Assembly (NCBI GenBank): GCA_000818095.1
Contig: CP009416.1
Location: forward strand, 2,712,501 to 2,776,500
Direction of reading: 5' to 3'
DNA from: Jeotgalibacillus malaysiensis
GTDB lineage: Bacteria; Bacillota; Bacilli; Bacillales; Jeotgalibacillaceae
DNA: 64,000 nt
Part shown: positions 16,620 to 25,343 of the stretch, piece after piece
How positions within the stretch are numbered: the stretch's first letter is position 1
Layout of the letters: each line of letters starts with the position of its first letter
The notes under the pieces: generated by a model
Databases searched by the model: none
Told to the model about the DNA's origin: nothing
The model's input: the letters and a program-made list of their open reading frames with translations, nothing else
Program-made: the position numbers and the translations under genes

Positions 16620-17445
16620 CTACATTCGCAGGCATTAAACGAAACACGTATTACTTTTTGTCAAGAAGATCAATCTACCAGGGATGCCGAGCTAAAAGCT
16701 GAAATTCAAGCGATTTACAACGAACATAAAGACCGTAATGGGTATCGTCGTATTCGTTATGAACTGACGAATCGTGGACAAAAAGTGAATCACATGAAGG
16801 TTCAACGCATTATGAGGGAACTTGGTTTAAAGTGCTTAATATGAATGAAAAAATATAAATCCTATAAAGGGACGGTTGGCAAAATTGCGCCAAATATTTT
16901 AGACCTTCACTTTACCGCGGAAGCACCGAATGAAAAGTGGGTAACGGATATTACAGAGTTTAAATTGTTTGGCGAAAAGCTGTATTTCTCACCTGTTTTA
17001 GATTTATTCATATGCGAAATTATTACGTATACAATTTGCTCAAGACCGACATATTCATTGGTTTCAGAGATGTGAGAAAATGCTTTAAAGCATTTGTAAG
17101 AGGAACACCAGCTACTCATTCATTCCGCGGTCAAGGTTGGCATGATTCAAATGAAACAATATCGCCACGTTCTTGATTCGAGAGGGATTGTACAAAGTAT
17201 GTCGCTCAAGGGAAACTGTTATGACAACTCCGTTATGGAGAATTTTTTCGGCATCATGAAATCTGAATTCCTCTAATTAAAGGAATTTGAAAGTGTCGAA
17301 CATTTTAAAAAAGAACTTAAAAACTATATGAACTATGACAACACGAAACGTATCAAGGCAAAATTAAAAATGAGTCCAGCGCAGTACCGAACTCATTTTA
17401 CTCAAACTGCCTAAATGAAATAATTGTGTCTAACTTTTAGGGGTC
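16620..17445 (+). mobile_element. IS3-family (IS150-type) insertion sequence remnant
   Basis: Carries orfB transposase pieces in changing frames: AGIKRNTYYF, then AELKAEIQAIYNEHKDRNGY, a TGA in place of a codon after LKCLI, then the DDE part WVTDITEF and later a shifted ENFFGIMKSEF piece. The first Asp motif is visible but several frameshifts and stops kill the gene. The right end TGTCTAACTTTTAGGGGTC (17427-17445) looks like the terminal repeat. The left end and orfA are missing, with the break inside orfB at about 16620. Confidence 0.85.
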
Positions 17446-17504
17446 TCTTCAATTTATTCCAACCTTCGTTTTTACTGTCAAATAGTTATTACACTTATAA
17501 ATTA

Positions 17505-18170
17505 CTAAACCCCGGTCTGAGCCACACTTTGTCCCCGGGCTTCACTAACAACCCGGACAAACCGTTCCGCGTTAGCAGTAATCTGCTCACTGATCTCCTG
17601 CGTAATGACTTCAGCAGCAGGGACCAGTGTACTACCCGCTCCAATTCCAATTGCGCCTGCTTTAATATAGGCACCGGCGTTCTCTATGCTGATACCGCCT
17701 GTTGACATGACGGGAATATGCGGGAGCGGTCCCTTAATGCCTTTAATGTACCCCGGTCCGAGTACATTGGCCGGGAAAACTTTGATGACGTCTGCTCCGT
17801 GTTCGTATGCACTCAAAATTTCTGTGGGTGTCATAGCTCCAGGAATGCTTAAGGCGCCATATCGCTTTGTCATTTTAATGGTTTCAATATTAAATGTTGG
17901 AGAGAATACAAATTTTGCGCCTGAGAGTATAGCCGCTCTTGCTGTTTCAGGGTCAAGCACTGTTCCTGCTCCAACGATGATACCTTCACCTTCGAGTGCT
18001 TCTGCCGCTTTTTCGATGATTGACATTGCTTTAGGTGTCTCTACTGTGATTTCAAGTGAGTACACGCCACCTTTTTTCAGTGCTTTGCCAATTTCAATAA
18101 TATTTTCGGGCTTAGAGCCTCTGATGACAGCTACGACTCCGCTATCAGTCATTTTTTCTAGCAGCTTCAT
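17505..18170 (-). CDS. eda: KDPG/KHG aldolase (2-keto-3-deoxy-6-phosphogluconate aldolase)
   Basis: 221-residue class I aldolase. It splits 2-keto-3-deoxy-6-phosphogluconate into pyruvate and glyceraldehyde-3-phosphate, and 4-hydroxy-2-oxoglutarate into pyruvate and glyoxylate. Motifs: VAVIRGSKPENI at the start, LEITVETP (Glu in the active site), VGAGTVLDPETA, FVFSPTFN, IPGAMTPTEI and ADVIKVFPAN with the Schiff-base Lys, then STGGIS. Last gene of the operon, overlapping rpiA by 26 bases. Together with the KDG-type kinase at 23287 it makes a complete lower arm for 2-keto-3-deoxygluconate. Confidence 0.93.
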   Translation of the reverse strand: MKLLEKMTDSGVVAVIRGSKPENIIEIGKALKKGGVYSLEITVETPKAMSIIEKAAEALEGEGIIVGAGTVLDPETARAAILSGAKFVFSPTFNIETIKMTKRYGALSIPGAMTPTEILSAYEHGADVIKVFPANVLGPGYIKGIKGPLPHIPVMSTGGISIENAGAYIKAGAIGIGAGSTLVPAAEVITQEISEQITANAERFVRVVSEARGQSVAQTGV

Positions 18171-18861
18171 TTTTTGTCACCTTTCTCTTTTTTAGGATTT
18201 CAACACCAGTCGACCTGCCTGCAACTACAATGTCTGCCATATGAATAAACAGACCTGTTTCTACAACACCTATCAGGGATTTAAGCTGATCATGAAGCTT
18301 CTGGGGATCTTTGATTTCTAAAAAACTGCAGTCTAAAATGACATTTTGATTATCCGTGATAAAAGGCTGATCACCTTTCATTCGCAATACAGGCTCGCAT
18401 CCTAAGCCTGCAATCTGCTCCTTAACCACTTCATAGCCAAACGGTACGACTTCAACAGGCAGCGGAAATTGTCCGAGTACGGATACGAGCTTGCTGTCAT
18501 CAGCTACTACAATGAACTGATCGGCTGCAGCGTCAACGATCTTTTCTCTAAGCAAGGAGCCGCCTCCGCCTTTTATACATCCGAATGCAGGGTCGATTTC
18601 ATCTGCTCCATCGATAGCGAGATCAATACGCTGTACTTCAGAGAAATCTGTTAATGGTACACCGAATTCTTTTGCCCAGTCAGCTGTCCGGACGGAAGAG
18701 GGAATTCCTTTGATGGATATACCCTCTTTTACTAAGTCGCCTAGCTTTTTAATCGCCCAGTACATAGTGGAACCGGAGCCGAGCCCGACCACCATACCGT
18801 CTTTTACAAATTCAGCAGCTTTTTCTCCTGCCGCTTTCTTCTTCATGTCCTGATTGTCCAT
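18145..18861 (-). CDS. rpiA: Ribose-5-phosphate isomerase A
   Basis: Interconverts ribose-5-phosphate and ribulose-5-phosphate. 238 residues from ATG 18861, which follows AGGAGAGG by eight bases. Motifs: GLGSGSTMYWAIKKLG, IDGADEIDPAFGCIKGGGGSLLREK (acid and Lys active-site region) and VVADDSKLV. RpiA is usually a housekeeping gene elsewhere; its presence in a sugar operon beside hexulose-phosphate synthase and isomerase genes suggests that ribulose-5-phosphate is a pathway product here. The C-terminal end overlaps eda. Confidence 0.94.
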   Translation of the reverse strand: MDNQDMKKKAAGEKAAEFVKDGMVVGLGSGSTMYWAIKKLGDLVKEGISIKGIPSSVRTADWAKEFGVPLTDFSEVQRIDLAIDGADEIDPAFGCIKGGGGSLLREKIVDAAADQFIVVADDSKLVSVLGQFPLPVEVVPFGYEVVKEQIAGLGCEPVLRMKGDQPFITDNQNVILDCSFLEIKDPQKLHDQLKSLIGVVETGLFIHMADIVVAGRSTGVEILKKRKVTKNEAARKND

Positions 18862-18875
18862 AGAGGTCCTCTCCT

Positions 18876-19163
18876 TTAGCGGAGTTTTTCTAATAGATCC
18901 GCTCGTAACGGGGTGAATACATCTAAAATCGTACACTGGTCAAGCACCTTTACTCTGTGCGGTTCATTTGAAGGGATGAATTGTACCTCTCCTTCTTCGA
19001 GTAAGGTCTTTTGACCATTCACTTCAAATTCTACTTTCCCTTTTAAAATGTAGCTGAGCTGTTCTTCTACGTGCTGATCTACATCAGAATGGAAATCTTT
19101 TTCAAGCTCTACTTCTACAAGCATTAAAGATCCATCTACGTTTAACAGTGTTCGGTTTGACAT
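18876..19163 (-). CDS. Cupin-domain protein
   Basis: 95 residues forming a single cupin barrel: HSDVDQHVEEQLSYILKGKVEFEVNG (metal-binding His and Glu positions), GEVQFIPSNEPHRVKVLD. Related small cupins occur beside sugar-acid genes (KdgF-like, helping ring opening of unsaturated or keto sugars) or act as sugar-binding accessory proteins. Sits between the TRAP transporter and rpiA. KdgF-like activity is only a hypothesis. Confidence 0.82.
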   Translation of the reverse strand: MSNRTLLNVDGSLMLVEVELEKDFHSDVDQHVEEQLSYILKGKVEFEVNGQKTLLEEGEVQFIPSNEPHRVKVLDQCTILDVFTPLRADLLEKLR

Positions 19164-19190
19164 TTTCCATCTCTCCTGACTTAAGCTAAG

Positions 19191-20477
19191 TTAAAACATG
19201 TCCGGACTGAATAATTGTGGAAGGTAGAAAGCCACATCCGGGAAAAATGCAACGAATAACAGAACAAGTAAGATAACCCCGATAAACGGAATCACCGATT
19301 TAAAAGATTTCTCGATCGATAAGTCACCGATTTTTGCTGCAAGGAGCAGACATAGTCCATATGGTGGCGTAACAAGGCCAACTGCAAGTGTCATGATGGT
19401 AATGATACCGAGCAGTACAGGGCTGATTTCAAAGGCAAGTGCAACTGGAAGCAGAACCGGAATAAATAGAATCATAGCCGGGATTGCATCCATAAATGTA
19501 CCAATAAATAAGAAGAACAGGATAACAATTAAGATAAACACTGCTTTACTTGATATATTGTCTGTAAAGAATTCCTGTGCCCATACAGACAGCTGGTAGT
19601 AGCTCAACAGTTCTCCAAGCGCACTTGCTGCTGCAAGGGCAAAGAGTGAAAGTGAGCTTAGTGTTAATGTATCTACAAGGATTTTAGGTAAATCCTTTAT
19701 CTTCAGCGTTTTGTAATAGAACATACACACCGCAATTGTATAGAGAGATGCAAAAGCAGCTGCTTCTGTTGCTGTAAAGATACCAGTGACAATTCCGCCG
19801 ATTAAAATAACCGGTGTAAGCAGTGCTGGAAATGACTCTAAAAACAGCTTTGTAAACTTTTTAACTGAGGTCCGTTCAAAGCGCGGATATCCTCGCTTAA
19901 TTGAATAAATATAAATGAGTAACATCATGCCGAGTCCGACTAATACGCCCGGAACAATACCTGCTAAAAATAATGCGCCGACTGATGCATTGGTAAGGCC
20001 TGCAAAGATAATCATTGGAATACTTGGCGGAATAATAACGCCGATCGTTGAAGATGCAGCAGTTACACTTACTGCGGTTTCCGTATCATATCCCTGTTTT
20101 TTCATACTTGGAATTAGAATTTTACCGACTCCTGCAGTATCCGCCTGTGAAGCACCTGACACTCCGGCAAATATCATCGAAACGAGTATATTTGCGTGCG
20201 CCAGTCCTCCGCGGATATGACCGACAATAGAGAGTGAAAAGTCTATCAGCTTTTGAGAAATTTGCCCGTGATTCATCAGGTTGGCTGCAAGAATAAATAA
20301 TGGTACAGACAGCAGGACAAATGAATCAAGTCCGTTCAGCATTCTCACCGGAACCGTTACTTCAGGAACATAAGGAATGTTAAAGATCCCAAGCATGGCA
20401 ACAATGACGATTACAAAGGCAATTGGAACCCCTATAAACATTAAAAGAATAAAGAGGCCTACTAATAATAATCCCAT
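19191..20477 (-). CDS. dctM: TRAP transporter large permease, DctM family
   Basis: 428-residue membrane protein with about twelve transmembrane segments. Family signatures are LFILAANLMNHG, GLAHANILVSMIFAGVSGAS, IPPSIPMIIFAG and TPPYGLCLLLAAKIG. Forms the sodium-coupled transport channel of a TRAP system with the DctQ and DctP subunits encoded just upstream. The ATG overlaps the dctQ stop codon (TAATG). Substrates of TRAP systems are mostly carboxylates and sugar acids. Confidence 0.95.
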   Translation of the reverse strand: MGLLLVGLFILLMFIGVPIAFVIVIVAMLGIFNIPYVPEVTVPVRMLNGLDSFVLLSVPLFILAANLMNHGQISQKLIDFSLSIVGHIRGGLAHANILVSMIFAGVSGASQADTAGVGKILIPSMKKQGYDTETAVSVTAASSTIGVIIPPSIPMIIFAGLTNASVGALFLAGIVPGVLVGLGMMLLIYIYSIKRGYPRFERTSVKKFTKLFLESFPALLTPVILIGGIVTGIFTATEAAAFASLYTIAVCMFYYKTLKIKDLPKILVDTLTLSSLSLFALAAASALGELLSYYQLSVWAQEFFTDNISSKAVFILIVILFFLFIGTFMDAIPAMILFIPVLLPVALAFEISPVLLGIITIMTLAVGLVTPPYGLCLLLAAKIGDLSIEKSFKSVIPFIGVILLVLLFVAFFPDVAFYLPQLFSPDMF

Positions 20478-20953
20478 TATTCAGCTCCCTCCCCTACTCT
20501 CATATTTTTCACGCTTCCTCCAACATGTGAAAGAAGGTAAATAATCATTGTTGCTGACATCACTGGAAGTGAAAGCCAGACATAACCCATTTTCATCGCA
20601 GGTAGTGCATTCCATGTATAATTCCAGAATGTAGTCATCGCTGTATAACTGTAAATGAGCAGCGCAATACAAAATAACAGCAAGATTGTATCTGTTACAA
20701 TCGCAAGAATATGCTTCGGCTTTCCTTTTAACTTTTTTGATAAAAGGTCAAAGTTAAAGTGATCCTTCCTGTTTACCATCACTGCAGCGCCCATGAAGAT
20801 TGCCCATATAAAGGAGTAATTGGCGACTTCTTCTGTCCAGATAACAGAGATGCCCATGTATCTGCTTAATACCTGAATGACGATAGCAATGAAAAAGATA
20901 CTTAAGAAAATAACGCCTACCGTTAATTGAATATGTTCGAGTTTTTTGATCAT
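20477..20953 (-). CDS. dctQ: TRAP transporter small permease, DctQ family
   Basis: About 158 residues with four transmembrane helices. WTEEVANYSFIWAIFMGAAV and the RKDHFNFDLL segment are typical of DctQ. I prefer ATG 20953, six bases after AAGGTG, over the GTG at 20962. Partner of DctM. Confidence 0.9.
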   Translation of the reverse strand: MIKKLEHIQLTVGVIFLSIFFIAIVIQVLSRYMGISVIWTEEVANYSFIWAIFMGAAVMVNRKDHFNFDLLSKKLKGKPKHILAIVTDTILLLFCIALLIYSYTAMTTFWNYTWNALPAMKMGYVWLSLPVMSATMIIYLLSHVGGSVKNMRVGEGAE

Positions 20954-20980
20954 AGTCTTCACCTTCTTATCTAGAAAGTA

Positions 20981-21003
20981 AGGGAGAGAAATGGTCTCTC
21001 CCT
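20981..21003 (-). terminator. Intercistronic hairpin between dctP and dctQ
   Basis: Perfect arms AGGGAGAGA and TCTCTCCCT with a five-base loop in the 80-base gap after dctP. There is no long T-run. Probably a partial terminator or a 3'-end stabiliser that gives more binding protein than permease. Confidence 0.55.
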
Positions 21004-21034
21004 CTGTTTTGCACTTAAGCGTTCTCGTTACTGA

Positions 21035-22048
21035 TTATTTCAAATCATTGATTTTCTGCAGCAGTTCTTCAACGCCCATGTCTTTTGCAGCTGCTTCATT
21101 CATTGGATCTGCGATATCAATAAAAGGCTGTCTGTCAATTTCATTGATTTCCGCACCATCATCAAGTGCAATCTGCTTATATTCTTCTTCCTGAGCGAAT
21201 ACTGCTTCGCGTTCTGTTTCTACAGACGCTTCAGCTGCCTGCATCAGAATTTCTTTTTGCTCATCTGTCATTGCATCATATTTATTTCCGTTTACTAACA
21301 ACAGTCTTGTTGTGTAATCATGTGCTGTTTCCGTTGTATATTTTCCATTTGGCGTCTGGTGATGGTTCTGCTGTACAAAGTATGGATATGAGTTCTCGGA
21401 AGAATCCACTACATTTTGCTGAAGGGCCTGGTAAAGCTCGCCCCATGCAACTGAACTCGGTACCGCGCCAAGTGATTTCCAGTAGTCTGCCACTACTCCT
21501 GACGTCTGCGTACGGATCGACATACCGCTTAAATCATCAATAGACTCGATTGGCTTTTTACCGTAATAGTGTCTGACGCCTGCTGACCAGTAGCCGATAA
21601 TTTTAAAATCATTATTTGATTTTTCGTTAATAATCGATGCGAGTTCTTCCCCTACCTCGCCATCAACAACACTTTCCCAATGCTCATAGCTGTCAAACAG
21701 GTATGGTAGGGCTAACAGATCCACTTCATCAATGCCTGTTGCAGTCATAAAACCTGGTGATACAAGCACGACATCCGCTCCGCCAAGCTTCAACTTTTCA
21801 ACCAGTTCAGATTCCTCTGTTCCAATCGTTCCCGCATGTACTTCCACTTCAATTGCACCGTCAGATTCTTCTTCAGCTACTTCTTTGAACTTCAGCAATC
21901 CATCCTGATACGGATTTTCCGGCGATGTCTGGTTATGTGCCGCAACAATTTTAATACCATCTCCACTGCTCGCTTCATCACCACAACCTGCAAGTACCAT
22001 TGACGCTGTAACCATAACTCCCATAAATGCTGCCAGACTCTTTTTCAT
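21035..22048 (-). CDS. dctP: TRAP transporter substrate-binding lipoprotein, DctP family
   Basis: 337 residues. Lipobox VLAGC (Cys22) anchors it outside the membrane. DctP-type features are the IKIVAAHNQTSPENPYQDGLLKF start, GGADVVLVSPGFM, LPYLFDSYEHW, the signature Arg in SGMSIRTQTSG (carboxylate-binding in this family) and NSYPYF. The conserved Arg suggests a substrate with a carboxylate group, such as a sugar acid. Confidence 0.94.
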   Translation of the reverse strand: MKKSLAAFMGVMVTASMVLAGCGDEASSGDGIKIVAAHNQTSPENPYQDGLLKFKEVAEEESDGAIEVEVHAGTIGTEESELVEKLKLGGADVVLVSPGFMTATGIDEVDLLALPYLFDSYEHWESVVDGEVGEELASIINEKSNNDFKIIGYWSAGVRHYYGKKPIESIDDLSGMSIRTQTSGVVADYWKSLGAVPSSVAWGELYQALQQNVVDSSENSYPYFVQQNHHQTPNGKYTTETAHDYTTRLLLVNGNKYDAMTDEQKEILMQAAEASVETEREAVFAQEEEYKQIALDDGAEINEIDRQPFIDIADPMNEAAAKDMGVEELLQKINDLK

Positions 22049-22098
22049 CCCAATTCCTCCTTATGTTCGTAAAAGTTAATTTAGTAGAGTGATTGTTC

Positions 22099-22650
22099 CT
22101 ATTCCATATTCGCGTGGCGCTTTGTCATCGTTTGGTATTCCTCTTCGTCCCCTTGAATGGTGCCGATAATGATTGCATCAAGTACGAGGTGTACAGCCTG
22201 ATCGAATTGATTGCCAAGTGGCTGAATCGTATTAGGCTCTTCTTTACGGCGGTATTTCGTAGCCGCCGGAATCACGAGCGTTACATCACTGAGTTTTCCT
22301 ATTTTTGAATCCTTGCTGGTTGTAACGAGCAGTACTTTTGCTCCAGTTTCTTTTGCTTTAGAAGCAAACTGAAGGATTGCTCCTGTTGATCCTGATCCTG
22401 AGATAGCGACTAGCAGATCCCCTTTTTCAATGCTTGGGGTAATCGTTTCACCAATGACATATACTGAAAAGCCGCCGTGCATTAATCTCATGGCAAAAGC
22501 TTTTCCCATTAACCCTGATCTGCCTTCTCCTGCGATAAAAATCCGACTGGCCTTTTTCAGTTCTTTGCTTACTGCGAGTGCCTCTTCTTCATTAACCGAA
22601 GACAAAACGTTGGTCATCTCAATTCCGACTGTTTCAATGATGGTTTTCAT
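22099..22650 (-). CDS. hxlB: 6-phospho-3-hexuloisomerase
   Basis: About 183 residues, SIS sugar-isomerase fold: IFIAGEGRSGLMGKAFAMRLMHGG and VAISGSGSTGAIL bind the phosphosugar, with KVLLVTTSKDSKIG after. Interconverts 3-hexulose-6-phosphate and fructose-6-phosphate. Follows and overlaps hxlA, the same pair as in the ribulose monophosphate pathway. I take ATG 22650; a TTG at 22659 sits closer to AAAGGAG. Confidence 0.9.
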   Translation of the reverse strand: MKTIIETVGIEMTNVLSSVNEEEALAVSKELKKASRIFIAGEGRSGLMGKAFAMRLMHGGFSVYVIGETITPSIEKGDLLVAISGSGSTGAILQFASKAKETGAKVLLVTTSKDSKIGKLSDVTLVIPAATKYRRKEEPNTIQPLGNQFDQAVHLVLDAIIIGTIQGDEEEYQTMTKRHANME

Positions 22651-23272
22651 CAGATTCAATCACTCCTTTCAGCTCTTCAGCAGCCCTTTTACTATCAGGC
22701 GCCTTTGTGATAGCGCTTCCAACAATCACAATTGAAGGCGACTTATGTAACAGTGCGGGCAGGCTGTCAGCATTGATCCCGCCTGCTACAGCAACTTCAA
22801 GCGCTGAGTTCACACTTAACAGATCAAAAAGATTAACGTTCATCGCACCTTGGTGCTGCATATCCTTCCCATAGTGCAGGCTGACTAAATCAGCACCAAG
22901 CTGCTCGATTCTCCTCACCCGGTCAGGATCTTCCACGCCCAGCAGATCGATCATCATTCTTTTTCCATACTTACCCGCGATTGAAAGCGTATCTGAGATG
23001 GTGTTATCTGCTGAAAAAGCCATCACAGTAGAAATGTCTGCCCCTGCTTCAAACGCCTGAGCAGCTTCAGCAGCGCCTGCATCACAGGTCTTCATATCAG
23101 CTACGAGTGTTGTATCCGGATAACGCTGCTTTACTTCTCTGATGATTGACATCCCGTATTCCTTAATGACACCGGTGCCAATTTCAATCCAGTCAATGTA
23201 TTCTTCAGTTTCTTCTATTAATCTGAAACACTCTTCTTTTGATAAACGGTCAAGTGCAAGCTGTATCTTCAT
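22634..23272 (-). CDS. hxlA: 3-hexulose-6-phosphate synthase (OMPDC superfamily)
   Basis: 212 residues, (beta/alpha)8 barrel. LALDRLS at the start, WIEIGTGVIKEYG, the catalytic VADMKTCDAG (pattern D-K--D) and SLHYGKDMQHQG follow HPS closely; the end has VAVAGGI and SIVIVGSAIT. HPS condenses formaldehyde with ribulose-5-phosphate or runs in reverse. The superfamily also includes 3-keto-L-gulonate-6-phosphate decarboxylase, so in this sugar-acid operon a decarboxylase role cannot be excluded. Pairing with hxlB argues for HPS. Confidence 0.85.
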   Translation of the reverse strand: MKIQLALDRLSKEECFRLIEETEEYIDWIEIGTGVIKEYGMSIIREVKQRYPDTTLVADMKTCDAGAAEAAQAFEAGADISTVMAFSADNTISDTLSIAGKYGKRMMIDLLGVEDPDRVRRIEQLGADLVSLHYGKDMQHQGAMNVNLFDLLSVNSALEVAVAGGINADSLPALLHKSPSIVIVGSAITKAPDSKRAAEELKGVIESDENHH

Positions 23273-23286
23273 ATCAACACCACCTT

Positions 23287-24237
23287 TTAACGTTCAATAG
23301 ATTCTTTTTCTCCCATCCTCACTAACAGATCATCTAAATAAGGAAGCCCTTCATTATCCCCTGACACACTGACAACCATAGAACCTACAGTATTAGCGAA
23401 ATGCAGCGTCTTTTCTAAAGACCATCCATGTAACACACCATAGATAAAGCCTGAATCAAATCCATCTCCTGCACCAACTGTATCCACAACTTTCCCGGGT
23501 ACTACAGCCGGCGAGACAACCTTCTCTCCGTTATAGAAACCGATTGACCCTTCAGCCCCCTGCTTAATCGCAATATAGGAGATGCCTTCATCTAAGCTTT
23601 TGGCAATAATCATGTCCGGATCATCTGTTCCATACAAAATCTCAGCCTCTTCTATCCCGATCAGCAAAATATCAACGTAAGGTAAAAACTCTTTCAATGC
23701 AGCTTTTGCCTCTTCTTTACTCCAGAGTCTCAATCGGATATTCGGATCAAGAGAGATGAGCATATTCTGCTTTTTTGCGAGTTTCATCGCTTCTTTAATC
23801 AGCTCTACGTTTTTATTCGGGTCCACTGCCGGAAAAACGCCTGTCACGTGAAGCAGCTTCGCACCAGATAAAACGGTTTCATTTATATCGTCTTTAGTAA
23901 GATCGGTTGTTGGTGAATTGGAACGGTAGTAAAAGGTTCTCCCTGTTCCGTCCTCTAGAATCTCCTTGAAATGTACGGAAGTCGGATAACCGTCAACCAA
24001 CTTCACTTCTGAAGTGTCAATACCTTCTCCTCTTGTAAAGTTCAGTATGACCTTGCCGAATTCATCATTACCAAGTCTGCTAACCCACTTTGTTTTCAGT
24101 CCGAGCCTCGAGCAGCCAATCGCTACATTCAACTCAGCTCCTCCAACTTTTCGTTCAAACGTATTTACATATCTCATCGGCCCCCGTGTTACCGGGTTAA
24201 GTGAGATCATCGCATCACCGATCGTGATTACATCCAT
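23287..24237 (-). CDS. kdgK: PfkB-family sugar kinase, 2-keto-3-deoxygluconate kinase-like
   Basis: 316-residue ribokinase-fold kinase. Substrate-side motif GGAELNVAIGCSRLGLKTKWVSRLGNDEFG near 32-61 and the ATP/anion-hole motif VDTVGAGDGFDSGFIYG near 250 with the catalytic Asp. The start MDVITIGDAMISLNP is typical of KdgK. With the KDPG aldolase at the end of the operon, phosphorylation of 2-keto-3-deoxygluconate is the most likely reaction. Other ketose or ketoacid substrates remain possible. Confidence 0.85.
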   Translation of the reverse strand: MDVITIGDAMISLNPVTRGPMRYVNTFERKVGGAELNVAIGCSRLGLKTKWVSRLGNDEFGKVILNFTRGEGIDTSEVKLVDGYPTSVHFKEILEDGTGRTFYYRSNSPTTDLTKDDINETVLSGAKLLHVTGVFPAVDPNKNVELIKEAMKLAKKQNMLISLDPNIRLRLWSKEEAKAALKEFLPYVDILLIGIEEAEILYGTDDPDMIIAKSLDEGISYIAIKQGAEGSIGFYNGEKVVSPAVVPGKVVDTVGAGDGFDSGFIYGVLHGWSLEKTLHFANTVGSMVVSVSGDNEGLPYLDDLLVRMGEKESIER

Positions 24238-24264
24238 TGCTATCTCCCCCCTCTTTCCTGCTGC

Positions 24265-25269
24265 TTAACAGGAGTCTCTGCTTATTAAAGTTGGTTCGTA
24301 ACGATAAACTGGATCAATTTTTGATTCCTTATTTTGAAGCTTCTCAATCAGCAGCTCAGCAGCCTGCGTACCCATTACAAATGTGGGCTGTGCAATTGTT
24401 GTGAGTGCCGGATTATATACAGAAGCAAACGATACATCATCAATGCCGATAATAGCTAACTCCTCAGGCACTTTAATAGAATGTGCTTTTACATATTTCA
24501 GAACTTCCATCAAAATCAGATCATTTGATGCAAGAATTGCTTCCGGCGGTTCATCCATTGAAAGCATCTTTTTAAGTCCATCCTGCACTTCTTCAACCTT
24601 GAGACCTTTTACGTACTCATCTCTGATCACCAGAGAATGCTCCTTTATCGCTTCTTTAAACCCATTGATCCGTTCTATCCTTGGTGCTACACCTAGCTCC
24701 AGTGAAGTTGTCATAATTGCAATCCGCTGATAGCCCTTTTCTACAAAATGTTGTACGGCAAGCTTAGAAGCTTTTACATTATCAAGCTGGATGACCGGTA
24801 CATCTACGTTCTCAACATTTCGATCGAGAAAAACGAGCGGATAATCGGAATCTACTAACTTCTGATAAAGTTCAACATTCCCGGTTGTCGGGAAGATAAT
24901 TAAGCCATCTACCTGCTTCGCAAGCAGCATCTCTATATACTTTCTCTCTTTTACAGGGTCATCATCTGCATTACAGACAATGATGTGAAAATCATATTCA
25001 TTACAATAATCCTCAATTGCTCTGATCACCTGGGTTGAAAAGGCGTGGAGAATATTGGCAACAATGACACCAATTGTCGAAGTAGACTTCTGCTTCAGGC
25101 TTCTCGCCACTGCATTCGGCTGATAGCCAAGCTCCTTAATCGCCTCTTCAATACGATTCTTCGTACTCTCTCCCATATAATCAAATCGCTTATTTAAATA
25201 TTGGGAAACGGTGCTTTTCGATACATTTGCATGATTAGCAACATCCGAAATTGTGATTCGTGTCTTCAT
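24265..25269 (-). CDS. LacI-family transcriptional regulator of the sugar operon
   Basis: 334 residues from ATG 25269, which lies eight bases after GGGAG. N-terminal helix-turn-helix TISDVANHANVSKSTVSQYLNKR, hinge helix NAVARSLKQKSTSTIG, then a periplasmic-binding-protein-like effector domain (GLIIFPTTGN, VFLDRNV, AIIGIDDVSFASV). First gene of the operon; the promoter just upstream holds a double palindromic operator of LacI type, so autoregulation with release by a pathway sugar is likely. KdgR-like in context. Confidence 0.92.
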   Translation of the reverse strand: MKTRITISDVANHANVSKSTVSQYLNKRFDYMGESTKNRIEEAIKELGYQPNAVARSLKQKSTSTIGVIVANILHAFSTQVIRAIEDYCNEYDFHIIVCNADDDPVKERKYIEMLLAKQVDGLIIFPTTGNVELYQKLVDSDYPLVFLDRNVENVDVPVIQLDNVKASKLAVQHFVEKGYQRIAIMTTSLELGVAPRIERINGFKEAIKEHSLVIRDEYVKGLKVEEVQDGLKKMLSMDEPPEAILASNDLILMEVLKYVKAHSIKVPEELAIIGIDDVSFASVYNPALTTIAQPTFVMGTQAAELLIEKLQNKESKIDPVYRYEPTLISRDSC

Positions 25270-25311
25270 CTGCATAACTCCCAATTCAGTTTATTTTTCT
25301 AAAATCAAGTT

Positions 25312-25340
25312 ACTAAACCGATTTAGTAAATCGGTTTAGT
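25312..25340. promoter_or_regulatory. Double LacI-type operator
   Basis: A perfect 29-base palindrome: arms ACTAAACCGATTTA and TAAATCGGTTTAGT around a central G. Each half is itself a near-palindrome centred on CG (TAAAYCGRTTTA), the usual form of LacI-family operators. So two sites lie side by side over the expected transcription start of the regulator's own operon. Confidence 0.8.
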
Positions 25341-25343
25341 GAA

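Noticed and set aside
17686-18195. 169-codon plus-strand ORF
   Set aside because: Antisense to the aldolase gene, whose motifs are unambiguous.
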